Source of the DNA: Arthrobacter sp. fls2-241-R2A-200
GTDB taxonomy: Bacteria; Actinomycetota; Actinomycetes; Actinomycetales; Micrococcaceae
Reading direction: 5' to 3'
Length of the DNA: 64,000 nucleotides
Assembly: GCF_030209745.1 (NCBI RefSeq)
Contig: NZ_JARVRJ010000017.1
Span: 62,001-126,000, forward strand
In this document: positions 33,223-41,674 of the stretch, piece after piece
How positions within the stretch are numbered: the first letter of the stretch is position 1
Layout: the number at the start of each line of letters is the position of its first letter
Program-made: the position numbers and the translations under genes
The notes under the pieces: model-generated
Database searches by the model: none
Seen by the model: the letters and a program-made list of their open reading frames with translations, nothing else
Told to the model about the DNA's origin: nothing

Positions 33223-34758
33223 CTTGTGGAGTTTCAGTTGTTCAGTCATCTCAGCTTCGGGCAGCGGTCTGCTGAAGTAATACCCCTGGCCGCTGGTGCA
33301 GCCGATGCTCAGGAGGTAATCGGCTTGTTCTTCTGTTTCGATACCCTCCCACACGGCATTCAGTCCGCACGCCCGGATCAGTTGCAGCACTGCGGCAAGA
33401 AGGGCTGGTTGCGAGGGATCACTCCCCAGGGCGGCAAGCAGGGTCCTGTCCACCTTCACGGCGTCCACGGGCAGCTGCCGGAGGTAGCTGATGGACGAGT
33501 AACCTGTGCCGAAGTCATCGATCTCCAGCCCCACGCCGAGCCGCTGCAGGCTGCTCAGCGTGTAGCGGTCCAAGGCGTTCCCTTGGATAACGGCGCTTTC
33601 GGTCAGCTCAAGGACAAGGGCGGCCGGGTCCAGCCCGGACGCCGACAGGGCTTCCCGCACCTCTTCCACGAACTCAAGCCTTTGCAGGTCGGGAGCCGAA
33701 ACATTGATACGCATAGAGAAGTTATGGCTTGACGTCAATGGGTCGCTGCGCCATAGCTTCAACTGCTCGACGGCGGCACGCAGCACCCAGCCGCCCAATT
33801 GCGAGATCATCCCGGTTTCTTCGGCGATAGGGATGAACTCGTCTGGCATGACGATCCCACGCGTGGGGTGGTTCCAGCGGACCAACGCCTCGACGCCCTC
33901 TATCTCCCGGGTGTCCAAGCGGATGATCGGCTGGTAGTACAGCACCAATTGGGAGCCTGCAATGGCCTCTTTGAGCTCGGCCACCAGCTGGTTGCGCATC
34001 TGCCGTACGTGCAACATGGACGGCTCGAATGCCTTGAGTTTGCCCCTCCCGTCCGCTTTGGATTCGTACATGGCAATATCGACTTCCATCATCAAGTCAT
34101 CGGCGCTGACGCCTGGATCAGCCATGCGCAGGCCCATGCTGGCCCCACACCGAAGGTGGTGTCCCTCGATCTCTATCAGGCCGTCCAAAGCCGCCAAGAT
34201 CCGGTTTCCGACTGAAGCCGCCATGGCAGGGGATACGTCCGGCAAAAGAACAGCAAACTCGTCGCCGCCCATACGGGCCACCATGTCTTGTTCCCGGACT
34301 GCCCCCGAGATCCGGCGGGCGACGGTCTCCAGTACTTTGTCCCCGATGGTGTGGCCCAAAGAGTCGTTGATGGCCTTGAACCCGTCCATGTCCAGGAGAA
34401 GAATCGCCGGCTTGGTGCTCGTTTCGAGGCTGGCCGCTTGGGCCTCCGCCAGCGCCGCAGAGAATGCAGATCGGTTGCTCAACCCGGTCAAGGGATCGGT
34501 CATGGCCATGTGTTGCATTGCCAAGCGGGCATCATTGAGCTGCTGGGTGCGGGCTTCCACCCGCTGTTCGAGCTCCTCGTAGATGATCTGTAGGTCTTCG
34601 GCCAACAGGTTGGTTCCCATGATTACAGCGTCGATCTCATCGCGCGCAGCTGAGACCTCGATCCTCGTTTCCAGGTCTCCCGCAGCCAACCTGACGATGC
34701 CCTCCAAGAGGAGGCCCAGGCGGGGATCGTCCGCGGAGTACGCGGTTTCCTCAGACAT
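33202..34758 (-). CDS. Cytoplasmic GGDEF-EAL cyclic-di-GMP protein
   Basis: ATG 34758 with GGGGAG nearby gives 518 residues; GTG 34764, overlapping the upstream stop, is the alternative. Residues 10-75 form a HAMP-like helical segment without a membrane anchor. The GGDEF domain (about 80-245) has an intact signature RMGGDEFAVLLPDV. The EAL domain (about 260-515) has EALVRWNHP, RINVSAPDLQ, LELTESAV, IDDFGTGYSSISYL, VKVDRTLL and GQGYYFSRPL, so all main phosphodiesterase residues are present. Both cyclase and phosphodiesterase activity are possible. It is coupled to the upstream TPR gene by a 4-base (GTG start) or 2-base gap arrangement. Confidence 0.92.
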   Translation of the reverse strand: MSEETAYSADDPRLGLLLEGIVRLAAGDLETRIEVSAARDEIDAVIMGTNLLAEDLQIIYEELEQRVEARTQQLNDARLAMQHMAMTDPLTGLSNRSAFSAALAEAQAASLETSTKPAILLLDMDGFKAINDSLGHTIGDKVLETVARRISGAVREQDMVARMGGDEFAVLLPDVSPAMAASVGNRILAALDGLIEIEGHHLRCGASMGLRMADPGVSADDLMMEVDIAMYESKADGRGKLKAFEPSMLHVRQMRNQLVAELKEAIAGSQLVLYYQPIIRLDTREIEGVEALVRWNHPTRGIVMPDEFIPIAEETGMISQLGGWVLRAAVEQLKLWRSDPLTSSHNFSMRINVSAPDLQRLEFVEEVREALSASGLDPAALVLELTESAVIQGNALDRYTLSSLQRLGVGLEIDDFGTGYSSISYLRQLPVDAVKVDRTLLAALGSDPSQPALLAAVLQLIRACGLNAVWEGIETEEQADYLLSIGCTSGQGYYFSRPLPEAEMTEQLKLHKSWPIES

Positions 34759-34760
34759 GG

Positions 34761-35828
34761 TCACTCCCCATAGGACCTGTTCGGCCGGTCATCGATATGC
34801 AGCAGGTGTTCACGAACTGCGGCGCTCCGCTCCGGTAGTGCGGCCTCGTCGAACAGCCGCGCCGTTTCCTCGAAGGTTGCCACAGCGTCGTCGCGCCTTC
34901 CTGCTTCCACCAACGCCCGCGCCAAGAGGAAATGCGCTTCGGCCGCCGTTTGGGTGGCCAAGATGGAGGATCGGGCACACAGCGGTTCAAGAATTGCCAA
35001 CGCCTCAGGGATGTCTTGAATGAGGAAATTCCAGTGTGCCCTAACCAGCGCCATTTCCAAATGGTCCCGCTCGGATCCCCCCACGATATCCGTGGCCAGT
35101 TCCGCACGCTCAATGCATCGAAGCGTTGCTGCGTCGTTGAGCTTTGCCTGTAATCGCATTTCGGCCGATGCCCGATTGAAGCGGGCCCATAAATCGACAT
35201 CTTTGGAGGGCGAAAGCCATTCGGCAGCCTGATCGTGATATCGAACGCCCTCTGAGACGTGATCGGTGAGGAAGGCTACGTTCCCGATGACCCAGTAGCC
35301 CTTTCCGGCTGTATCCTCGTCAACTTCATCCGTCAGGAGCGTTTCCAGGACGAGGCACTCCCGCCAGGCGTCCTCCAAGCGTCTGCTTTCGGCCAAAGCC
35401 GCAATCAAAGCACGCTGGGCTAGCACTTGAACATAACGCAGTTCGGGATCCTGGGCAGCCAGTTGCGCAGCCGCGGACGCCACTTCCGCGGCTTCCGGAA
35501 GCCGGCCAGAGCCCTGTAAAGCAACGGCCAAGAGGGTGCCGGCCTTCGCGCCGAGCTCCGGGGAGGTGGCGGTCAATTGGAGGTTGTTCAGATCCGTAGC
35601 CAGCTTCAGGTATTGCTCAATGTTTCCCTGGTCCCTCAGGCACTCAGCTTGGAGGTAGAGCATATTCCACCACAAAAGGTGATCACCGGCGGCCTGGGCA
35701 AGATGTGCGGCTTCACCGGCCAAGCGATACGCGTCCTCAAAGTCCCGCTCTTTCCATTTGGCGCGCGCAGTGAGCCCGGCGACAAGGTGGGGGGCTAACT
35801 GCGGACTCTGCATGTGCTCATTATCCAT
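34761..35828 (-). CDS. TPR-repeat protein, candidate peptide receptor
   Basis: ATG 35828 gives 355 residues; TTG 35843 would add five. The whole protein is helical with paired-helix repeats: FEDAYRLAGEAAHLAQAAGD, GRLPEAAEVASAAAQLAAQD, SRRLEDAWRECLVLETLL, DIPEALAILEPLCARSS and GRRDDAVATFEETARLFDE. It has no HTH, kinase or membrane segment. Size and architecture recall the Rap branch of RRNPP receptors, which also lack an HTH, but homology is unproven. The gene is co-transcribed with GGDEF-EAL and divergent from a small secreted peptide gene 92 bases away. A role in sensing that peptide is an inference. Confidence 0.85.
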   Translation of the reverse strand: MDNEHMQSPQLAPHLVAGLTARAKWKERDFEDAYRLAGEAAHLAQAAGDHLLWWNMLYLQAECLRDQGNIEQYLKLATDLNNLQLTATSPELGAKAGTLLAVALQGSGRLPEAAEVASAAAQLAAQDPELRYVQVLAQRALIAALAESRRLEDAWRECLVLETLLTDEVDEDTAGKGYWVIGNVAFLTDHVSEGVRYHDQAAEWLSPSKDVDLWARFNRASAEMRLQAKLNDAATLRCIERAELATDIVGGSERDHLEMALVRAHWNFLIQDIPEALAILEPLCARSSILATQTAAEAHFLLARALVEAGRRDDAVATFEETARLFDEAALPERSAAVREHLLHIDDRPNRSYGE

Positions 35829-35920
35829 GTCAAAGATGGACAAAAGCTCGTATAGTTTGCGGGGTGACGTTTTTACATATCACATACTGAAGTTCGCATC
35901 AGTTTGAAAGGGCACAGCGG

Positions 35921-36097
35921 ATGAAGAAATTTGCAGTAACCCTGCTCATGGCAGGCATTTTGGCGGTAGCAGGATTCGTTGCTCCGGCCAATGCCGCGCC
36001 AACCCAGGAAACCAACACCACGGCAATCGGATGGTGGCCTAACAGCGTGACCACCACCAAGACGAATACCACGACGATTGGGTGGTGGCCGAACTAA
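35921..36097 (+). CDS. Small secreted peptide with duplicated IGWWPN motif, candidate signalling peptide
   Basis: ATG 35921, with GAAAGG about ten bases upstream, encodes 58 residues. Residues 1-25 are a classic Sec signal (MKKFAVTLLMAGILAVAGFV then APANA with an A-x-A cleavage site). The mature 33 residues contain TNTTAIGWWPN (32-41 region) and TNTTTIGWWPN at the C-terminus, joined by SVTTTK. The two copies differ at seven of eleven codons, and six of those differences are silent, so the amino acids look selected. A strong terminator follows. I do not recognise the family. The Trp-Trp C-terminal motif recalls pheromones such as XIP, by analogy only. Confidence 0.82.
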   Translation: MKKFAVTLLMAGILAVAGFVAPANAAPTQETNTTAIGWWPNSVTTTKTNTTTIGWWPN

Positions 36098-36140
36098 TTG
36101 GGGATAGGACGGCCTGTCCTGACAGGCTGATGAAACAGCA

Positions 36141-36177
36141 CGATGCCCCGGGTGACTACCCGGGGCATCGTTGTTTT
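36141..36177 (+). terminator. Strong Rho-independent terminator after the small peptide gene
   Basis: CGATGCCCCGGGT (36141-36153) and ACCCGGGGCATCG (36158-36170) form a perfect 13-bp stem with a 4-base loop, followed by TTGTTTT. It ends the peptide transcript and separates it from the convergent kinase gene. Confidence 0.93.
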
Positions 36178-36215
36178 AATCGTTCTTCTCAGCGCGCTGT
36201 GTTGCGAAAGCGTGC

Positions 36216-37856
36216 CTAGGGACCACCAACGGGAAGCTCCACGGATACTGTGGTCCCGGTACCCAGCGTGGAGTCGAACACCATTTTGCCCATGTGGCGG
36301 CTGATGATGTCATGCGCGATCGCCAACCCCAGTCCACTCCCGGGCACGGCTGCCGACGTAGCGTTGGAGGCCCGGTAGAAGCGGGTGAAAATGTGCGGCA
36401 GGTCGTGCTCCGGGATACCAAGTCCAGTGTCGGCGATGCGTACCACCGCAGAGGTTCGTCCACCGTTGGAGGCGGTCACTGAACTGGTGATCCCCACCTG
36501 GCCGCCCACGGGCGTGAACTTGATGGCGTTGGCAACGATGTTGGTGAAGACCTGTTCAAGCTTGGCTTCGTCAGCTGTGATCTCCACGTCCTCCGACGCC
36601 TCCGAGAAGGACACCGAGATGTGGCGGGATTCAGCCAGGGGGCGCAAAGTTGCCACCACTACTTGGAGCAGTTTGGCGATGTCCACAGGTTTAAGGTCCA
36701 GGTTGCTGGCGTCCTGCATGGACACCGTAAGCATGTCCTCGATGAGCGTGCGGAGCCTGTCCGAGTTGCGGGTTACGACGTCGAGCATGCTGCTGATGCC
36801 GTCCGGAACCGGTCCGCCGGCGCCGTCACGAATCATGTCCAAGTAAGCCGTGATGGAGGTCAGCGGAGTGCGGAGTTCGTGGTTTACGGTGGCGAGGAAG
36901 TCTGTTTTGGCTTTGTCCAATTGCCTCAACTGGTGAAGCACGCGCTGTTGGGCGCCAATGAGGTGGCCTTGGATCAGTCCATGGGCTACGTTCGCCGCCA
37001 CGTGCTGCATGAGGGCGATTTCGGCACTGGTCCACGGGTGCCTCTCCTGCACGGTGGCGAGCAAGATGACACCCAGGGCGGAGCTGCCCTCGCCTACGGG
37101 GAGCAACACTGTGGAAATCGGGTGGATCTCCTCAGCCCATTCGTGCAGGGCCATGGTGATCCGGGAATCGGGTTCCTCCCGGTGATCGGTCACGGCCAGG
37201 ACTTCCGCCTCGGCCCACAACCGATTGGATACCTCGATGATGGTCTCTTCACTGGGGCCAAGCTTCGCTGGGAGCTGGGGAAGGCCGGGCCGGTTACATT
37301 GGGCGCGGATCAGGGGGACCCGTTCATCGCGGAACGTCGCGAACCATACGTGGTCCACATCCAAGGCCCTGCCGAATCCGCGGACAACATGGTTGGCGAT
37401 GATTTGTGGATCATTGGTTTCCCGGATCGCCGCCGAAACGTTACGGAGGTTTTCGCGCAGGGCCTCGACCTTGCTGCGGTTCCGGACACGTTCGGCTGCA
37501 CGGCCCACCAGGGCTTTGACCCGCTGGACCAGTTCGTCATTGCGCACCGGGCTGAAGATATAGTCCGCCTGGCGCCATGCCTCCACGGTCTTCGGATCCA
37601 CGGAGTCTTCCGGCCCAACGAGCAGGAGGATGGGCGCGCCAGGATTGTGGAGGCTGTCGGCCAGTGCGTTTTCGACGACGATCACCGAGGGCGTCCGCGC
37701 GTTGATCAAGGCCGCAAGCGAGGCCGGGTCACACGCCGCAAGTACCTCGAAACCCGCTGACGCCAGCGCAGTTGTGCTTGCTCCCAGGCGGTCCTGGTCT
37801 GAATCTGCCACGACAGCAAGAGGAGCGTGCTGCGCATTGGAGCCAGTCGGGCCCAC
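36216..37856 (-). CDS. Cytoplasmic histidine kinase with degenerate receiver and GAF domains
   Basis: GTG 37856 has a perfect GGAGGT six bases upstream and gives 546 residues; the open frame upstream is not supported. Residues 12-125 look like a receiver domain (LAVVADSDQDRLGASTTALA), but the phosphoacceptor position is not Asp (SVIVVENALA). Residues 150-310 resemble a GAF domain. HisKA follows with FLATVNHELRTPLTSITAYL near residue 330. The ATPase has N-box NIVANAIKFTP, DTGLGIPEHD and GSGLGLAIAHD. No membrane segment is present and no response regulator gene is adjacent. A STAS-like gene is divergent, 174 bases away. Confidence 0.9.
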   Translation of the reverse strand: MGPTGSNAQHAPLAVVADSDQDRLGASTTALASAGFEVLAACDPASLAALINARTPSVIVVENALADSLHNPGAPILLLVGPEDSVDPKTVEAWRQADYIFSPVRNDELVQRVKALVGRAAERVRNRSKVEALRENLRNVSAAIRETNDPQIIANHVVRGFGRALDVDHVWFATFRDERVPLIRAQCNRPGLPQLPAKLGPSEETIIEVSNRLWAEAEVLAVTDHREEPDSRITMALHEWAEEIHPISTVLLPVGEGSSALGVILLATVQERHPWTSAEIALMQHVAANVAHGLIQGHLIGAQQRVLHQLRQLDKAKTDFLATVNHELRTPLTSITAYLDMIRDGAGGPVPDGISSMLDVVTRNSDRLRTLIEDMLTVSMQDASNLDLKPVDIAKLLQVVVATLRPLAESRHISVSFSEASEDVEITADEAKLEQVFTNIVANAIKFTPVGGQVGITSSVTASNGGRTSAVVRIADTGLGIPEHDLPHIFTRFYRASNATSAAVPGSGLGLAIAHDIISRHMGKMVFDSTLGTGTTVSVELPVGGP

Positions 37857-38030
37857 AGAACCACCTCCAAGACGATATTGCCCACCCGAATTGCGGATTT
37901 GCCAACACCCTATCAGCGGCAGGCCGGTACGGAGGTCCGGCGCTGAACAAGCCGCATGAGTGTTTACCTGCGTCTTTACTTTGGCCTGCGGATTAGTCAG
38001 CCTTGAGGCAGACTGCAATCGAGGAGAATA

Positions 38031-38411
38031 GTGAAGCCGGAAGCAACACCAAACCAGCAAGAGGTCGCGTTTGAGCTCAAGCTCCAAGACCCCGGCTATT
38101 TACGCCTGACCTGGCCCCGGGGTGCCAGGATCAAGGAAGCGGACGCCCAAAGGGCCATGGATCGGGTTAACGAACTCTGTGGCGCCAACCGGCATCCGAT
38201 GATCGTGGATATGGCCACCACCGACGACGTCACCAGGGGTGCCCGTTCGGTGTTCGCCAAACCCTGCCAGGCATCGCGGATCGCACTGCTTGGCGCCTCA
38301 CCCGTGGACAGGGTTATCGCCAATTTCTTCCTCGGCATCATGAAAGCGCCGTGCCCCACCAAGTTCTTTACGTCCGAGACAGAAGCCCTGGAGTGGCTGT
38401 TGGGCGTGTAA
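38031..38411 (+). CDS. STAS/SpoIIAA-like small protein
   Basis: GTG 38031 with GAGGAGA five bases upstream gives 126 residues. The pattern is that of a STAS-like or SpoIIAA-like fold: strand YLRLTWPRG, helix EADAQRAMDRVNELC, strand HPMIVDMATTDDVTRGARSV with Thr/Ser near the usual phospho-site region, strand RIALLGASPVDRVIANFF, and a final helix TEALEWLLGV. Proteins like this are frequent in Arthrobacter-type genomes and are often next to sensor kinases. The role is unknown; a partner-switch or regulatory binding role is an inference. Confidence 0.72.
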   Translation: MKPEATPNQQEVAFELKLQDPGYLRLTWPRGARIKEADAQRAMDRVNELCGANRHPMIVDMATTDDVTRGARSVFAKPCQASRIALLGASPVDRVIANFFLGIMKAPCPTKFFTSETEALEWLLGV

Positions 38412-38430
38412 GGACGCTTATATTTAGATC

Positions 38431-39240
38431 ATGTTCTCCGCTCTCCGGAAGTACCTGCTGGTACCTCGCCTCATCAGGCTCTCTTCTTCCGCGCCTAAAG
38501 ACGCCTCCACTGCCTGGGATAAGTACTGGGGCGACGTACGGTCCACCGGAGCCGGCGGGGATGTCCTATGGGACTCCGGCAGCGACCATGAACTCAACGG
38601 CTACCTCCCCATCCTGGCCCAACTGGACCCGGCGCTTCCCGTGGTGGACGTTGGGTGTGGCAATGGCAGCTTCACCCGCCTCCTGGCCCGGCATTTCCCG
38701 CACGCGCTGGGACTCGACTATTCCGCCAACGCTGTGGAACGGGCCCGTCAGGAGTCCGCGGGAATGACGACGACGTCGTTCGCGGTCTGCGACATGACGG
38801 CACCTGACGCGGCGGGCACCGTAGCGACGGCGCTCGAAGCCGCCGGCTGGAAGGGCGAAGCCAACGTCTTTATCCGGGGAGTGCTGCACGTCCTGGACCG
38901 CGAGGGGCGCGCTGCGTTGGCCGAGAACCTGCGTCCCGTCATCGGATCCCGGGGCAGCGTCTTCCTGGCCGAAACCAACTTCCGGGGCACTCCCGTGGAC
39001 TACGTCAGCCACCTGGGCGCCACCCGGAATTCCATTCCAGAGCCGCTGGAGTGGGCCATCCGCGGGTTGCCGATGCCCGGACATTTCGGTGCACCGCAGC
39101 GAACCAAAGCCTTCCCGGCGGCCAACTGGGATCTCTTGGCGGAGGGCGAGGCCCATATCGAGACCCGCCCCCTCACCAACCCCCACTCCTCGGACGTGAT
39201 CCCCGGGTATTACGCCGTCCTGCGGGCCCAGCAGGCCTGA
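38431..39240 (+). CDS. Class I SAM-dependent methyltransferase
   Basis: The 269-residue protein has the Rossmann-type motif I VVDVGCGNGSFTRLLARHF near residue 72, an acidic motif after GLDYSANAVERARQ, and VFIRGVLHVLDREGR as motif IV. This is Methyltransf_25/11-like. The substrate is unknown. It starts 19 bases after the STAS-like gene and may be in the same transcript. Confidence 0.88.
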   Translation: MFSALRKYLLVPRLIRLSSSAPKDASTAWDKYWGDVRSTGAGGDVLWDSGSDHELNGYLPILAQLDPALPVVDVGCGNGSFTRLLARHFPHALGLDYSANAVERARQESAGMTTTSFAVCDMTAPDAAGTVATALEAAGWKGEANVFIRGVLHVLDREGRAALAENLRPVIGSRGSVFLAETNFRGTPVDYVSHLGATRNSIPEPLEWAIRGLPMPGHFGAPQRTKAFPAANWDLLAEGEAHIETRPLTNPHSSDVIPGYYAVLRAQQA

Positions 39241-39268
39241 GTCCTACTTCAGCAGGTCCTACTTCAGC
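39241..39268. repeat. 15-bp tandem duplication at the ptrB stop codon
   Basis: GTCCTACTTCAGCAG (39241-39255) is followed by GTCCTACTTCAGC (39256-39268). The second unit holds the ptrB stop (minus strand) and its last two codons, so the unit looks like a copy of the gene end. Confidence 0.85.
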
Positions 39269-41478
39269 CCGGCGCCGGGCAACAGTGCGGTGGCGCCCAA
39301 GGCATCCGCTACGAACGCGTAGTCCCATGCCCGTTCCCGCCACTGGACGTACCTGCCGGACGCCCCTCCGTGGCCGCCGTCCATCTCAATCTTCATGACC
39401 ACCGGCTCCGCCCCGGTGGTCACCGAACGTAGCTCCTGGACCCATTTGGCCGGCTCTACGTACAGCACCCTGGTGTCGTTGAACGAGGTGACGGCGGCAA
39501 TCTTGGGATAGTCCACGGCCCGCACATTCTCGTACGGAGTGTAGGACTTCATGTAGGCGTACACCTCGGGGTCGGTGATCGGGTTACCCCATTCCTCCCA
39601 TTCCAAGGCGGAGAGCGGAAGGTCCGGGTCCAGGATGGTGGTCAGCGCATCCACAAAGGGCACTTGGGCCACCACCGCCGCGTATTTTTCGGGCGCCATG
39701 TTGGCGATGGCGCCCATTAGAAGGCCGCCGGCTGAGCCGCCCATTGCAGCTATGCGGGCAGGGTCCACCCACCCTGAACCCGCGAGCCAGTCGGTGGCGG
39801 CGATGAAGTCGGAGAAAGTGTTCTTCTTGCTGAGCTTCTTGCCTTGGTCATACCAATGGCGGCCCAACTCGCCACCGCCGCGGATGTGTGCGATCACCAT
39901 GACGATCCCGCGGTCCAAGAGTGACAACCGGGCCACCCCGAAACCCGGGTCCATGCTCACTTCGTAGGAGCCGTAGCCATACACCAGGCCGGCAGAAGCG
40001 CCGTCCTGCTGTACCGATGCGTGCCGGAGCACGGATAGCGGCACGCGGGTGCCGTCGTCGGCCGTGGCCCATTCGCGGGTGGCCACATAGTCCGCAGGCG
40101 AGTAGCCGCCCAAAACGGGGCTTTCCTTGCGGAGCAGCAACTGGCCGTGGGGCTGGTCGGGGGTAGGCAGGACGAAGTCATAGACGCGCGACGGCGTGAA
40201 GTAGGACGTGTAGCCCATGCGGATTACCGGGGCGTCGTAGTCAGACCCGGAAACCCCTGCCGTGTACAGCTCTTCGTCGAACGAAGGCTCCACCGGTGCC
40301 TGTTGCCCTTCGGTTCCGAGCCCTGCAAGCGGCAGCACCTGGACGCGCTCAATGGTGTCCTTGCGGACGGACAGCACCAGATGGGTTGAGGTGAGGCCCG
40401 CGCCGTTGACGCGGACGTCATCGGAGTGCTCGACGACGGTACGCCAGTGCTGCTCGGCGAGCGGCTTGGTGAGCTCGGCTGGATCAACGAGGCTGACCAT
40501 CGAGTTGATGGCGTCCTTATTGTGGGTCAGGAGCAGCGTTTCGCGGCCCTCCAGCAGGAAGGGTTCGGCGTCGTAAAGGATGCGTTCATCACGAGAGATA
40601 ACGGTGGTCAGTCCGGCATCGGGATCGTCGAAGCGCAACAGGCGGGTCTCGCTGAACTCGGAGCAGCCGATGCTGAGCACCAGGTGACGGCGATCCGAGG
40701 CGAGGTCGAAACCGAGCCACATGGCGACGTCGTCCTCTTGATAAAGAACCTTGTCCTCGGAAACGGGCGTGCCCAAAACGTGGGACTTCACTTGGTAGGG
40801 TCGCCACGAATCGTCGGCGAGGGTGTAGAAGATGCGGGTGCCGTCAGGGGAGAAGGCCACGCCGTAAAAAATGTTCTCGATAACGTCGGGGAGGAGCTCG
40901 CCCGTGCGCAGATCCTTGATGCGCAGCGTGAAGCGCTCGTCCCCTGCGTTATCCACTGCGTAGGCGTAGAGATTGCCGTCCACGGTCACGGCGGCGCCGC
41001 CGACACTGAAGAAGGGCTTGCCTTCAGCCTCGAGGTTGCCGTCCAGGATGATCTGTTCACCCGGAAGCTCCAAGCCCGCCTCCACAGTGGGGGGAGTCCA
41101 GTCAGCCACGCGGTCACCGGTGTTTTGCGCTTGCACGCGGCACTGGATGCTGTACTCCATGCCTTCCACGGACCTGCTGTAGTACCACCACCCATCCTTG
41201 CGGCTGGGCACGGACAGGTCAGTCTCCTGCGTGCGTCCCTTGATTTCCTGGAACATGGCTTCACGGAGCGGCTCCTGATGAGCCGTCTGCGCTTCCTGGT
41301 AAGCGTTCTCAGCCCGGAGGTGCGCGATGACCTCCTCCGATTCCTTGTCCCGCAGCCACTCGTAGTTGTCCACGAACACATCTCCATGGTGTTCGCGGCG
41401 CGTGGGAACACGCTTGGCGACGGGAGGCTGGATGGACGGTTCCGTATCAGCGGCAGGTGCGGAGGAAGTCTGGCTCAT
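39259..41478 (-). CDS. ptrB: Oligopeptidase B / S9 family peptidase
   Basis: The 739-residue protein has the beta-propeller plus hydrolase architecture of prolyl oligopeptidases. The N-terminus carries RREHHGDVFVDNYEWLRDKE, which is typical of PtrB. The catalytic Ser is in IAAMGGSAGGLLMGAIAN, the Asp in SFNDTRVLYVEPAKW, and the His in KIEMDGGHGGASGRY. Family members cleave short peptides after basic residues in the cytoplasm. There is no signal peptide. Length is normal (about 700-740). Confidence 0.95.
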   Translation of the reverse strand: MSQTSSAPAADTEPSIQPPVAKRVPTRREHHGDVFVDNYEWLRDKESEEVIAHLRAENAYQEAQTAHQEPLREAMFQEIKGRTQETDLSVPSRKDGWWYYSRSVEGMEYSIQCRVQAQNTGDRVADWTPPTVEAGLELPGEQIILDGNLEAEGKPFFSVGGAAVTVDGNLYAYAVDNAGDERFTLRIKDLRTGELLPDVIENIFYGVAFSPDGTRIFYTLADDSWRPYQVKSHVLGTPVSEDKVLYQEDDVAMWLGFDLASDRRHLVLSIGCSEFSETRLLRFDDPDAGLTTVISRDERILYDAEPFLLEGRETLLLTHNKDAINSMVSLVDPAELTKPLAEQHWRTVVEHSDDVRVNGAGLTSTHLVLSVRKDTIERVQVLPLAGLGTEGQQAPVEPSFDEELYTAGVSGSDYDAPVIRMGYTSYFTPSRVYDFVLPTPDQPHGQLLLRKESPVLGGYSPADYVATREWATADDGTRVPLSVLRHASVQQDGASAGLVYGYGSYEVSMDPGFGVARLSLLDRGIVMVIAHIRGGGELGRHWYDQGKKLSKKNTFSDFIAATDWLAGSGWVDPARIAAMGGSAGGLLMGAIANMAPEKYAAVVAQVPFVDALTTILDPDLPLSALEWEEWGNPITDPEVYAYMKSYTPYENVRAVDYPKIAAVTSFNDTRVLYVEPAKWVQELRSVTTGAEPVVMKIEMDGGHGGASGRYVQWRERAWDYAFVADALGATALLPGAGLK

Positions 41479-41674
41479 GTGGCCACTCTATAGAGGGCCC
41501 CTGACACCGAGCCGGAATTTCGCTCAGAGCGCCGGACGGGGGCCACCGCTAGCGATAGCTGTCCACGACTTAGCAGGGAACCAGCACTCTCGCGTCATGA
41601 CTTGCGCTGGGGTGCCACTCAGTATAGGCGAGCACGGTTTGTGCCCTTTCCGTTCCGAAGAGTTGGAGGTTCAG

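Noticed and set aside
36621..37760. 379-codon plus-strand frame
   Set aside because: Antisense to the histidine kinase, whose kinase motifs are unambiguous.
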